A stretch of DNA of 16,724 nucleotides. Origin: UBA6164 sp964527325. Lineage in GTDB: Bacteria; Patescibacteriota; Gracilibacteria; BD1-5; UBA6164. The notes under the pieces were generated by a model, which searched no databases, was not told where the DNA came from, and saw nothing but the letters and a program-made list of their open reading frames with translations. Below are positions 9,001-16,724 of the stretch, piece by piece. Each line of letters begins with the position of its first letter. The stretch's first letter is position 1. The position numbers and the translations under genes were made by a program. Location of the stretch: positions 1 to 16,724 of the forward strand of contig CAZGNU010000036.1 of NCBI GenBank assembly GCA_964527325.1, given 5' to 3'.

Positions 9001-11916
9001 CTCAATCTCCTTTTCTACTTCTAATTCTTTTTCTAAAATTTTATTATCATTAAAGTCTTGTATTGTTTTATTAATATCAATTTCTTTTTCTGTTTGGATT
9101 TTTCAGTATTCAAAAACATATTCTCAAACATCTCATAAACTATGTTTTAATTCAAGTTTTCAATCATTTATTTTAGTAAAGTTTGTATCATTAACAAGTA
9201 ATATTTTTTCTAATTTTTCTTCTATTCTAGTTATTGTCCTTTTATATCATCTAACATCATCCACTTCCCTGTTTTTATATTCTTTTTTCTTAATAACGAA
9301 TAAATATTTATCATTATAGTCATCAGTCCATTTTCAAACATTTAATCATCAATCTATTATTACATTATCTCATGCTTTAATAAATTTATTTTCTGATTTA
9401 AAACTTGTACTTAAATCATTATTATATCTTTTATAATCATTTGGTAATTTTGCAATTACTGAATTTGATCCAGAAATAGTATCTCAAATATTATCTGTAA
9501 CTGTTACTTCAACTATATATTTATAATCAGAATAGGTAGAAGAAAAATCAACATCAACTTCAAAAGTTCATATTCAATTTCAATCTAAAACACCTTTTCA
9601 TTCAGAATAAAACTCTTTTCTAGGTTCCCGATAACAACCAAAATAACAATTATCCCAATAACTATTTTCATAATAGTATTGTTTGTAAACTTTGTAATCA
9701 AACTTAGCATTTTTAACACTTGATCAATTATAATATTTTGATAAAACTGATGCTTTAATTTTAAAGTTTCATGAATATTTAGTACTTGTCCAGTATCTAT
9801 GTTTTTGTTCTTCTTGTTTATCAATTGTTACAAGTTCTCAGTTCAATCAATCAGTTTTTAATGAAATCTCATTTTTAAATTTTGGATTTTTAAATACTTC
9901 TACTGAAAATCATCCATAAGAAATATTTTTTTCATCAATTAATAAATTAACTACATAATTTCAAAGTGGTGCAGTTTCTTTTAAATCAATACTTTTTGAA
10001 ATACTACCAAATTCACTAATTGTTAAACTTTCAGATAATATTTCTTTTCATTTTGAATCAGTTATTTTAAGTTCTACAGTTTTATTTTCTTGAATAGATA
10101 AATCTGTAGAATTCCTAATTATTCATTTTATATTTACAGTTTCACCAGGTAAATACAGTAATCTATCAGTATAAACATGAGAATAATACTCTGGTTCTAT
10201 TCTTCAATAAGAGTTAAGAGAAATAATATCCTGATTCTCTTCTTTATCTCAGTAATAATATCAACTTCAAATTTTATATCAAAAATTCCATGGAGCAATT
10301 CAGCTGTTCCATGTAGAATTTACATATGATAAATTAGTATCACTAGCAGAAGTAATAAAAAATGTTTCATAAAGTCATTCCCGGCTAAAATCCCAATCTT
10401 TTGAAAAAGTTCTACCAAAATAATCATCTACTTTATCATTTAAATTAACTTTTAAAATTCAATTATCAGCGGTTAATCATAAATTTATTTCCTTAGAAAA
10501 AATATTTGATTTTTCTACATCAAAATATTTTATATCATAATCTTTTTTATTTCTATTCCGATTTTTTGATAATTCTTTAAAATCATTTAAATATAATCTA
10601 ATATTTTGATTAGCAAGTGGTTTTCATTCAAAATCATTTACAAAGAAAAATGCTTCTCAATTTCTAGACACTTTCATAGTAACATGAGAATCAACAATAC
10701 CAAAAAATATTGGATAATTCATTTTTCAGTTATATTTTCTGTCATTTTTATCAGAAAATGTCACAAAGTATAATCCACTTCTAGATACTTCTCAAATAAG
10801 ATCATCAAAGTTAAAATCTTTTTTAGTTAATTTTAATTCTGTACTATTATTTTTAATCCCTCCCCCTCATTCTTCGGGTACTCCCTTTGGAAAAGGGAGA
10901 AATTCTTTTATTTCTATATTTTTTTCTTTACAATCAAAATTTTCTAGATTATCGATTTTATTAATAAAAAAATCATTAACATCTTTTGTTTCAGCTTGTT
11001 TTCTGAATACTTCTATTTTTGCATATGTTTCATTTGGTATTCTACAGATTTTTACTTTTGTTTTTGTAATATCAGTATTGTATTCTAATACTTGAAATCT
11101 AGGAGGTTTATTATCTTGATACAAAGAAACTTTATCTAATATTCTCATTCCAAAATATTTGTTTTCTGGTGTTTTAAAAACAAATTTTTCATTTTTGGTT
11201 TCTTCTCAAATTTTTGTTTCAAAGTTTTTTAGTGAAATACTATATGCTGTTAAAGGTTGAAGTGGTAGTTTTAAAATTCATCTTTTTGGATATAATACTA
11301 TATCATCCACAGTAAACTCGATATTAGGTTCTATTTTTATTAAATCTTTTAATCTCTTTTTAGCATTTATTCTATTTTCTATAAATTCATCACTATCTAC
11401 TTCTCAAATATCAGTATAAAAATCAAGTGAAAAATCAATATTTATATTTGATTTAAAATCATTTTCTACATTAAAAAGTGAACCAGTAGAAAATTTTGTA
11501 ACCAAAAATTCTTGTATACACTTTTTTTTCTGATTTTCAAAATCATCAATTATCAAATAATCTTTTTCATAATATTTTTTATTTTGTTTTATGATATTTT
11601 CACAATTATCTTCATTTAATTCTAAATGTCTTAAATTATATTTTAAATCACAATTTTTATGCATTAAATCATAAGCTTGTGCATTAAAAAATCTATTATT
11701 TTCAAAGTCTGCTTCATTAAAACCAAGCACAAAACTACAATTATCAACAGTTTCTTCTCAATTACTTAAAACTGTATTCAATCACTCAACATTTTTTTCA
11801 GCTTTGTAATCTAAATAAAGATTAATTCAAAAATATGATCCTACTAAAATAAATAAAAGCAAAACACCTCAAAAAATTAAACTCCAATATTTTTTTATAA
11901 ATTGTGATTTTTCCAT
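6094..11916 (-). CDS. bacterial alpha-2-macroglobulin, thioester type
   Basis: A 1940-residue envelope protein thought to trap attacking proteases and protect the cell. A short cytoplasmic start is followed by one membrane segment (about residues 10-33); there is no lipobox, unlike E. coli YfhM. Macroglobulin-like domains follow, with the typical DRLLYLPGETV at 584-594. A glycine-rich segment near 1207-1232 (SRPGIVGGSFGNFKGG) is the likely bait region, then LPDNLTNFRI near 1264. The thioester motif YGCIEQT is complete, with C1458 and Q1461, and is followed by the alpha-helical thioester domain. It is longer than the usual 1650 or so residues. It carries two GC-rich inserts, near residues 337-353 and 975-991. 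The ATG is 23 bases after the pilin-like gene stop, so they are probably co-transcribed. PBP1C, its usual partner, lies downstream beyond the AbiE cassette. Confidence 0.94.
8944..8994 (-). repeat. GC-rich proline-coding insertion inside the A2M gene
   Basis: On the minus strand a run with CCCTAACCCTCCC and a CCAGGAGAGGGAAC end stands out by base composition. It encodes KPIPNPPIPGEGTEG between C974 and C992, within a long charged, probably disordered loop (about residues 938-1003). It resembles the other GC-rich units in style but is not clearly the same sequence. The flanking cysteines might close the loop by a disulfide. Confidence 0.55.
10857..10905 (-). repeat. GC-rich palindromic insertion inside the A2M gene
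   Basis: On the minus strand CTCCCTTTTCCAAAGGGAG forms a small hairpin, followed by TACCCGAAGAATGAGGGGGA. It shares the core TTTCCAA-GGGA-GTACCCG with the unit at 3969-4016 in the PBP1C gene. Here it encodes LPFPKGVPEEGGG; one of its codons is TGA, open only because UGA is sense. It is a probable member of a dispersed intragenic repeat family. Confidence 0.7.
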
Positions 11917-11939
11917 GTTTTTAAATTATTATTAATTTT

Positions 11940-13497
11940 TTATTTTATATATGCACAGCGGAAACCCAAATATTTTGTTTCAGAAGATAAAGTAGCTGAA
12001 AGTAATGAATAGATTCATGTTTTATCTCCCTGTATTGCACATTCACCTCGAATAAAAATTTGATCTATGATAGTACTTGAACGCAACATTCATATACCAT
12101 TATTTGCATTATAATTTCATAATGGTCAATAAAGTTCCTTTGAATATCAATTAGAAAAATCACATGTTCATCAAGTAGCTCAATCAATTCAAATCCATGA
12201 ATACCAGTCATTTCAATCACATGAATTAACATTATTCAATACTCAATTAGATGAATAAATACTATTATCTCAATTTACAAATTCACGCACATTTCATGAA
12301 AAATCCCAAATTTCTTTTCAATTTGATAACATAAGTTTCCTTTTATTATCACAATCTATATTTCAAAATCATCATCATGTTTTTGTACCCCACTCTCTAG
12401 ATAGTGAAGTATAAATATCAATAGTTCCTGTTTGAGTATTTCAACATCAATAATCACTATCTGATACTCAATTAAAAATAAAGTTTTGTCACACAATTCA
12501 TCAACTCCAATTAATTGGTTGTTTTTCAATATTCCTTGCTATTGTCATCCATTCATTATTTGTGATTAAATGATATCATTTCCCCATACTACCACATGCA
12601 GCTATAGCTCAAGTTGATGTAATATTTGCAATTGGGTATTTTCAAGATTGTGAAAATATAGGTTTTCACAATATATANNNNNNNNNNAACAGTATTCCAA
12701 TCATATGCTCATCAAGAAGTTGGAGTATCTGCATCACTATATGTCATCTCATACTTAGCCACACAAAAAGTTGGTTGTCAGATATCTCTATTTCATGGTA
12801 CTTCTATGAATCACTTTGGACATTTTAATGGTAGTGTGAAATTTTGATAATTAGCTAGAGTTTCTAGTGTTCAATATATTCATGTAGTACCAGTTCAAAC
12901 TCATACTTTTTTTGTATCTGTTGATAGGTATACATCTACTTCATTATCTGTGTATGTTCTTAATTCTATACTTGTTGTTTCTATTTTATCTAGTGGTTTG
13001 TTTGTTATTTGATCCACTAAGATTCATAGGGTGTGTCAGTATATTATTTGTCATCTATTTGTTAAGTCTGCTACGTTAGTTTGTGATAAAATTCAAGTAA
13101 TAGGTGTTTCATTTTTTAAATATCACATCACTTGGTATGCTGTTTTTTTCTCATTTATTCTGTATGTGTAATATGTATCATCTAATGGATCCTTACCTCA
13201 TCAGTGTACTCAAATTTTGTTTAATGATTCTTCTCAGATTGTTCATTGGTAACCTATTGTTGTTCATGATGATAATAAAGTCAATGCATCATCTGGTAGT
13301 GGTACTTTTGCTCACTTAACTAAATATAGTTCTAGCTGTTTTTCTATATTTGATAAGTCTGATACTCTTACAGAATCTCTAGCATCACGTGAATATCATT
13401 GTAGTGATATGAAGGCTATTGTTCATAGAATTGCAAGGATTGTGATGACTACAATTAGTTCGACTAGTGTGAATGCTTTTGTTTGTTTTGATGACAT
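11940..13497 (-). CDS. prepilin-like protein with SUMF/FGE-sulfatase domain (gapped)
   Basis: The N-terminus KAFTLVELIVVITILAIL is a type IV prepilin/pseudopilin signal, cleaved before F9 and methylated in the family, then a hydrophobic helix and RDARDSVRVSDLSNIEKQLE as in type II secretion pseudopilins. After about residue 220 a formylglycine-generating-enzyme-like (SUMF1, C-type-lectin fold) domain begins with CPKGFIEVPGNRD and FCVAKYEMT. Beyond the gap come ACGSMGKGYHLITNNEWMTIA, IWDFSGNVREFVNG and the ending LGFRCAYIK. The 10-N gap splits it into 270 codons and 246 codons (with stop); the two parts are in different frames as written, so the true gap is not 10 bases. The protein is probably exported to a pilus or the cell surface, with the SUMF domain as a binding head. 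Catalytic sulfatase activation is unlikely but not excluded. Confidence 0.88.
12678..12687. other. assembly gap of ten Ns
   Basis: Ten consecutive Ns lie inside the SUMF domain of the pilin-like gene. The reading frame on the two sides differs by one position, so the run is a placeholder rather than a measured length. Collapse of similar paralogous SUMF-pilin genes in the assembly is one possible cause. Confidence 0.98.
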
Positions 13498-13499
13498 AC

Positions 13500-13542
13500 A
13501 AAAAAGTTAGATAATATTATGTTTATATTATCTAACTTTTTT
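13500..13542 (-). promoter_or_regulatory. 18-bp perfect palindrome at the pilin-like gene start
   Basis: AAAAAAGTTAGATAATAT (13500-13517) pairs exactly with 13525-13542 around a 7-nt centre, and its edge is two bases from the ATG. A possible promoter on the minus strand, TTGCAA (13549-13554), 16 bp, GATAAT (13527-13532), puts the -10 box inside one arm, so only the other arm would be in the mRNA. This favours a DNA operator; read-through RNA from upstream would instead fold it as a terminator-like hairpin ending in U6. Confidence 0.6.
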
Positions 13543-13621
13543 AAGTTTTTGCAAATTCTTTTTTAATCTAAAAACTTTTTACTGTTTTTAAACTTTCTTT
13601 TAATATTCAAAAATAATTCAA

Positions 13622-13648
13622 TAAAAAAACAGAGTTTTTCTCTGTTTT
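13622..13648 (-). terminator. intrinsic terminator of htpG
   Basis: On the minus strand AAAACAGAG (13640-13648) pairs with CTCTGTTTT (13626-13634) around a 5-nt loop and runs into a T7 tract. It starts four bases after the htpG stop codon. The stretch between it and the palindrome at 13500-13542 holds nothing else recognisable. Confidence 0.85.
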
Positions 13649-13651
13649 AAA

Positions 13652-15595
13652 TTATTTTATATACCCTCCTGCAAATTTATTAGTTAAACTTATAAATTCA
13701 GCTGGATTTTCTAGTTCTCATCATTCAAGTAAAATTGCTTGAGAGTAAGCATATTTTATTATGTCTGATAATTTTTTAGATTTGATATTTTTATCAAATT
13801 CTTTTTTCATTAAATCTATGATTTTATTATTTGAATTTAATTGTAATATTCTTTTTTGTACTGGTACTTGTTGTCACATAGCCTTCATCATTTTTTCCAT
13901 TTGTGGATCAACTCAGTTAGCTCATGTTTTAAGTGCTCAAAGACTATCTCATAATTTGTCATTTAATACAACTTCTTCTATTTTTTCTTCTCAAATAGTT
14001 GTTTTAACTAAATCAAAAAGTGATTTTAGATCTTTTTGTTTCTTTTTTTCTTCTTTTTTCTCTTTTTCAGTTTTTTCTTCTAGTTCTATGTCATCTGAAG
14101 TAATTGAAACAAGATTTGCTTCTTTATATTCAGTAAATCATTGTACTAAAAATGAATCAATTGGATCAGTTAATACAAGTACATCAATATTATTTTTCTT
14201 GAATTGTGCTAAGTATGGACTAGCTAAAGCTTCAGATTCTGATTTAGCTATTATATAATAGATAGTTTTCTTTTTTTCTTTTACTTTTTTTCAATCTTTT
14301 TCAACTTCTACTTCTTTTGCTTTAGTTTTTTCTAAATATTCATCAAGTGTAATGTTTTTTATATCATTTATTCATTTAAATAATGAAATTCCAGCAATTT
14401 CTTGTTTTAAATCATGTTCATAATGAATTCATTCTTTGATTATTTTTCAATAATTATCCCAGAATTTTAGATAATCTTCTTTATTATTTTTTAAAATTTT
14501 CCCAAGTTCAGTGATTACTTTTTTAGTAAGACCTTTTTTGATTTTTTCAAGTGTAGCATTGTCTTGCAACATTTCTCTAGAAATATTTAGAGGAAGATCA
14601 CTAGTTTCAATAACTCATGAAATAAATCTTAACCATATTGGCATTAATTCCTTTGCATTTTCAAGTATTAATACATTTTGTACATATAATTTAGGTCCAT
14701 ATTCCATATTTGGATCAGAAAGATTTTGGTACATATTCACTTCTTTTGGTGCAAAAAGAATTGATTTATAACTAACCATTCATTCTACATTATTGTGCAT
14801 TGTAAAAAGTGGTTCATTCCAATCACTACTTACAGATTGATAAAAAGCCTTATATTCTTCTTTTTTAATACTTGCTTTTGATTTTCTCCATATTGGTTGT
14901 GTTTCATTTACTTGTTCCATTCACATTTCTTTTGGTTCTTTTTTCTTTTCTTCATCTGTTCTAGAATCATATTCCTTCATATAAATAGGAACTCCTACAT
15001 AGTTTGAATATTTTTTAACTAATTCTTTTATTTTCCATTCTTCAACTAATTCCTTATTAGCCTCATTTACAAAAAGAGTAATAGTTGTTCATCTACCTTC
15101 TTTTTTTATTTCACTTAATTCATAACTAGATTTTCAATTACTAGTCCATTTATGAGCTTTGTTATCTAAAGCTGATTTAGATTCAACTTCTACTTTATCA
15201 GCTACCATAAAACTAGAATAAAATCCTACTCAAAATTGACCAATCAAATTATGCTCTCAATCTTCTTTAGCCTTTTGTAATTTTTCTATAAATTCTTTTG
15301 TACCTGATTTTGCAATAGTACCCAAGTGAGAAACTAATTCTTCACCAGTCATCCCAATACCATTATCCACAATAGTAATAGTATTGGCTCTTGTATCACT
15401 AATTATGGTTATCTTAAACTCATTATCATCACCCAAAAAATTTGCATCAGTTAATGATTTAAGTCTAGCCTTATCAATTGCATCAGCTGAATTAGACACT
15501 AATTCTCTCAAAAAAATTTCTTTATTTGAATATATTGAATGAGTTAATAGTTCTAATATTCTACCAGTTTCTGCTTCAAAATTATGTTTTGTCAT
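13652..15595 (-). CDS. htpG: molecular chaperone HtpG (bacterial Hsp90)
   Basis: A 647-residue ATP-dependent cytosolic chaperone. The GHKL ATPase domain is intact: E31 and N35 in RELVSNSADAID, D77 in VDNGIGM, then GTIAKSGT, and GQFGVGFYSSFMVA further on. The middle domain has NVEGMVSYKSILFAP and PLNISREMLQ, which holds the arginine that contacts ATP. The C-terminal dimerisation domain ends with ILLEGGELENPAEF. It is slightly longer than E. coli HtpG (624); a lysine/glutamate-rich stretch after ELEEKTEKEKK in the linker to the C-terminal domain adds length. MTKHNF is chosen as start because it aligns with the family; an in-frame ATG 63 bases upstream would translate the repeat-bearing leader. 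TATAAT lies four bases before this ATG. A promoter and CIRCE operator lie about 110 bases upstream and a terminator follows. Confidence 0.97.
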
Positions 15596-15611
15596 TTTTA
15601 TTATATTTAAA

Positions 15612-15652
15612 GACCTCTCTCTTGAATTCTCTCTCCTTATCAGGAGAAAGAT
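15612..15652 (-). repeat. purine-rich palindromic unit in the htpG leader
   Basis: TCTCCT (15632-15637) and AGGAGA (15642-15647) form a 6-bp stem with a 4-nt loop, next to a GAGAGAGG run on the minus strand. Its G+C content is well above the surrounding sequence. It resembles the GC-rich units in the A2M and PBP1C genes in style but not in clear sequence identity. It lies in the 5' leader of htpG, so it could also be a regulatory RNA structure. Confidence 0.35.
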
Positions 15653-15677
15653 GAACATTTTAAGGTATATTATTAAA

Positions 15678-15704
15678 ATAGCACTTAGTTTTTCTAAGTG
15701 CTAA
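15678..15704 (-). promoter_or_regulatory. CIRCE operator (HrcA binding site) of htpG
   Basis: On the minus strand TTAGCACTT, nine bases, AAGTGCTAT. The CIRCE consensus is TTAGCACTC-N9-GAGTGCTAA, so arm length and spacing are exact and 15 of 18 arm bases match; one mismatch pair (C to T, G to A) keeps the symmetry. It overlaps the expected transcription start of the promoter just upstream. HrcA bound here would repress htpG until heat shock. No hrcA gene is in the window. Confidence 0.82.
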
Positions 15705-15705
15705 T

Positions 15706-15733
15706 ATTTTATTACTTTTTATAATTTTGTCAA
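15706..15733 (-). promoter_or_regulatory. sigma70-type promoter of htpG
   Basis: On the minus strand a perfect TTGACA (15728-15733) is followed after 16 bp by TAAAAT (15706-15711). The predicted start falls inside the CIRCE element. The -35 box overlaps the end of the upstream terminator's T-tract, so the htpG unit is tightly packed against the toxin gene. Confidence 0.78.
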
Positions 15734-15770
15734 AAAAAATATTTTAAATAATTATTATTATTTAAAATAT
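15731..15770 (-). terminator. intrinsic terminator of the YafQ operon
   Basis: A 14-bp perfect AU-only stem (15739-15752 with 15757-15770, 4-nt loop) leads into a T-run on the minus strand. It overlaps the toxin stop codon at 15762-15764 and ends at the -35 box of the htpG promoter. Confidence 0.8.
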
Positions 15771-16028
15771 TTCACTATGAGTTCATAATCTTAATAAAAG
15801 TAAAGATAGTTCTTTGTTTTTTATTTCATAAATAAGCAATAAATCAGGTTTAATATGACATTCTCTAGCTTTTTTGTAATTTCATTTCAAATTATGATCC
15901 AAGTATTTTTTATCCAATTTTTCTCATTTTTGTAATTTTATAATAATTTTTTTCAACTCTTCTTTTAAATCATTATTAAATTCAATTTTTCTATAATCCT
16001 TCTTAAATTTTCATGTCTTCTTTAGAAT
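15762..16028 (-). CDS. YafQ-family mRNA interferase toxin, non-standard start
   Basis: A RelE-superfamily ribosome-dependent endoribonuclease of 88 residues. The family pattern is well kept: DHNLKGNYKKARECHIKPD, LLLIYEI and the C-terminal RLGTHSEIF. The expected catalytic set is H45, H58, D62, R80, H84 and F88; the tryptophan after the aspartate in E. coli YafQ is leucine here (L63). Two of its glycines in conserved positions are TGA. There is no ATG, GTG or TTG in frame at the 5' end: an upstream TAG is followed by AAA AAT AAT ATA TAT ATT CTA AAG. Alignment to the family puts the start at ATT (16026-16028). It follows the antitoxin by seven bases. Either AUU/AUA initiation by coupling, or a start-codon loss that silences the toxin, would explain this. 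Confidence 0.8.
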
Positions 16029-16035
16029 ATATATA

Positions 16036-16209
16036 TTATTTTTCTAAATCATTAAATAATTCATCTACTGTATTATATCATTTACTACAGCTTGCTTCTT
16101 TAGATAATTTTTCTAAATCAGGATTATTTACAGATTTTATTTTATCATAAGTTAAAATATCCATTTTAACTATTACATATTTTTTTTCCTTATCTAATAC
16201 CTTTAACAT
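16036..16209 (-). CDS. small antitoxin partner of the YafQ-type toxin
   Basis: A 57-residue protein directly upstream of the toxin. The N-terminus LDKEKKYVIVKMDILTYDKI could be a short strand-helix DNA-binding part; the C-terminus SKGYNTVDELFNDLEK is the toxin-binding tail common to antitoxins of RelE/YafQ-type pairs. It is shorter than DinJ (about 86 residues), and the DNA-binding fold is not certain. The ATG follows an AT-rich leader without Shine-Dalgarno sequence. The role is inferred mostly from position and tail pattern. Confidence 0.7.
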
Positions 16210-16237
16210 AAATAAATTATTAATTTGTAAGTTGAAA

Positions 16238-16267
16238 TTATTATAGTAATAATAGAGTAAAAAGCAA
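16238..16267 (-). promoter_or_regulatory. promoter of the YafQ toxin-antitoxin operon
   Basis: On the minus strand TTGCTT (16262-16267), 16 bp and a perfect TATAAT (16240-16245). The symmetric TTATTA-TAG-TAATAA (16238-16252) covers the -10 box and is a possible operator for autoregulation, though such AT palindromes arise easily by chance. The leader to the antitoxin ATG is about 25 bases. Confidence 0.6.
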
Positions 16268-16279
16268 GTTTTTTATCAA

Positions 16280-16724
16280 TTATATAAATAACATAACTGA
16301 TACTATTGATAATAGAATTACAAGTCCTTTTCTTAAATTGAAGTGTTCTTTATAGAAAAATACAGATAATATTATTGGTATAAGTATACCAAAAGAATTT
16401 ATAGTGAATACTATTGCTAGATTCCATTCAAGCGCTGATGTAAAAAAGAAAAACGAAAGAAGTTGCAATACTCAAGATATAATTGAAAATTTTACAATTC
16501 ATTCTCAATTATGTATTTTATTGTTTCTTTTTTGATGCAAATAAGATATTTTAGAAAATAATAATCAAAAGAAAGAAGAAAAAAGAATAAATACAAATAT
16601 ATTATATTCTCTAACCATTATTTCTTTAACAACAGCTGAAGAAATTGATGTTAAAATTGCAATACTATAAGGGAGTATGCAAAAAACTGTGTAAATAGAA
16701 ATTTTGAATAAAATTATATAGTAA
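16280..16724 (-). CDS. EamA/DMT-type transporter, C-terminal part
   Basis: The last 147 or so residues of a very hydrophobic inner-membrane protein; the 5' part lies beyond the window. The visible part has about five membrane helices, with SSAVVKEI in one of the first and the ending FTINSFGILIPIILSVFFYKEHFNLRKGLVILLSIVSVMLFI-like pattern (quoted in parts: FGILIPIILSVFFYKEHF, then RKGLVILLS), typical of the second EamA repeat of drug/metabolite transporters. Family members export amino acids, nucleotides or other small molecules; the substrate cannot be read from this fragment. It ends in TAA 12 bases before the -35 box of the toxin-antitoxin promoter, with no terminator seen. Confidence 0.75.

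Noticed and set aside
8870..9319. Plus-strand open frame opposite A2M
   Set aside because: It is the complement of the A2M coding frame; composition is dominated by S, F and L, typical of an antisense shadow.
9585..9824. Minus-strand open frame of 79 residues inside A2M
   Set aside because: It is in a different frame from A2M, which reads through the region without a TAA or TAG.
13104..14771. Several plus-strand open frames opposite the pilin-like gene and htpG
   Set aside because: They lie opposite well-supported minus-strand genes with conserved motifs and show no family features themselves.
15257..15658. Longer htpG start 63 bases upstream
   Set aside because: The added residues (MFIFLLIRRENSRERS...) come from the leader with its repeat unit and do not match the HtpG N-terminus, which normally begins within a few residues of the NFEAE segment.

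Overview
The window is AT-rich DNA from a bacterium that reads UGA as glycine (genetic code 25). Every recognisable protein here is interrupted by TGA codons that fall exactly on conserved glycines, for example GxGLR and LLGH in the tyrosine recombinase, GGST and KTGT in the penicillin-binding protein, YGC-EQ in the alpha-2-macroglobulin, LLEGGE in HtpG and GFRC in the pilin-like protein. All true stops are TAA or TAG. This points to Absconditabacteria (SR1) or Gracilibacteria (BD1-5/GN02) in the candidate phyla radiation; the window alone cannot separate the two. No start codon has a clear Shine-Dalgarno sequence.

Layout. (1) 1-324: a non-coding, relatively GC-rich, highly palindromic block. 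(2) 325-2283, plus strand: a two-gene unit, a Xer-type tyrosine recombinase and the cell-wall lytic transglycosylase MltG, ending at a bidirectional terminator. (3) 2329-13497, all minus strand: in transcription order a prepilin-like protein carrying a sulfatase-modifying-factor (FGE/SUMF) domain and broken by an assembly gap, a 1940-residue thioester alpha-2-macroglobulin (A2M), an AbiEi/AbiEii toxin-antitoxin pair, a fragment of a second A2M 3' end, a PBP1C-like penicillin-binding protein, and a small CxxC membrane protein. (4) 13652-15595, minus: HtpG (Hsp90) behind a sigma70-type promoter and a CIRCE operator. (5) 15762-16209, minus: a YafQ-type toxin and its small antitoxin. (6) 16280-16724, minus: the C-terminal part of an EamA-type transporter running out of the window.

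How the parts fit. A2M next to PBP1C is the bacterial pairing known from E. coli yfhM-pbpC, thought to couple peptidoglycan repair to trapping of attacking proteases; MltG is a further peptidoglycan enzyme nearby. The AbiE cassette sits between A2M and PBP1C, and the A2M 3' end is present on both sides of it: intact at 6094 and as a frameshifted fragment whose stop codon touches the PBP1C start codon. This suggests that the cassette was inserted into a once contiguous A2M-pbpC operon. Short GC-rich palindromic units lie inside the reading frames of A2M and PBP1C and in the htpG leader, and look like mobile intragenic repeats.

Limits. Gene identities rest on motif recognition and hand translation under code 25. 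No database search or structure prediction was run. The 10-N gap at 12678-12687 is of unknown true size.
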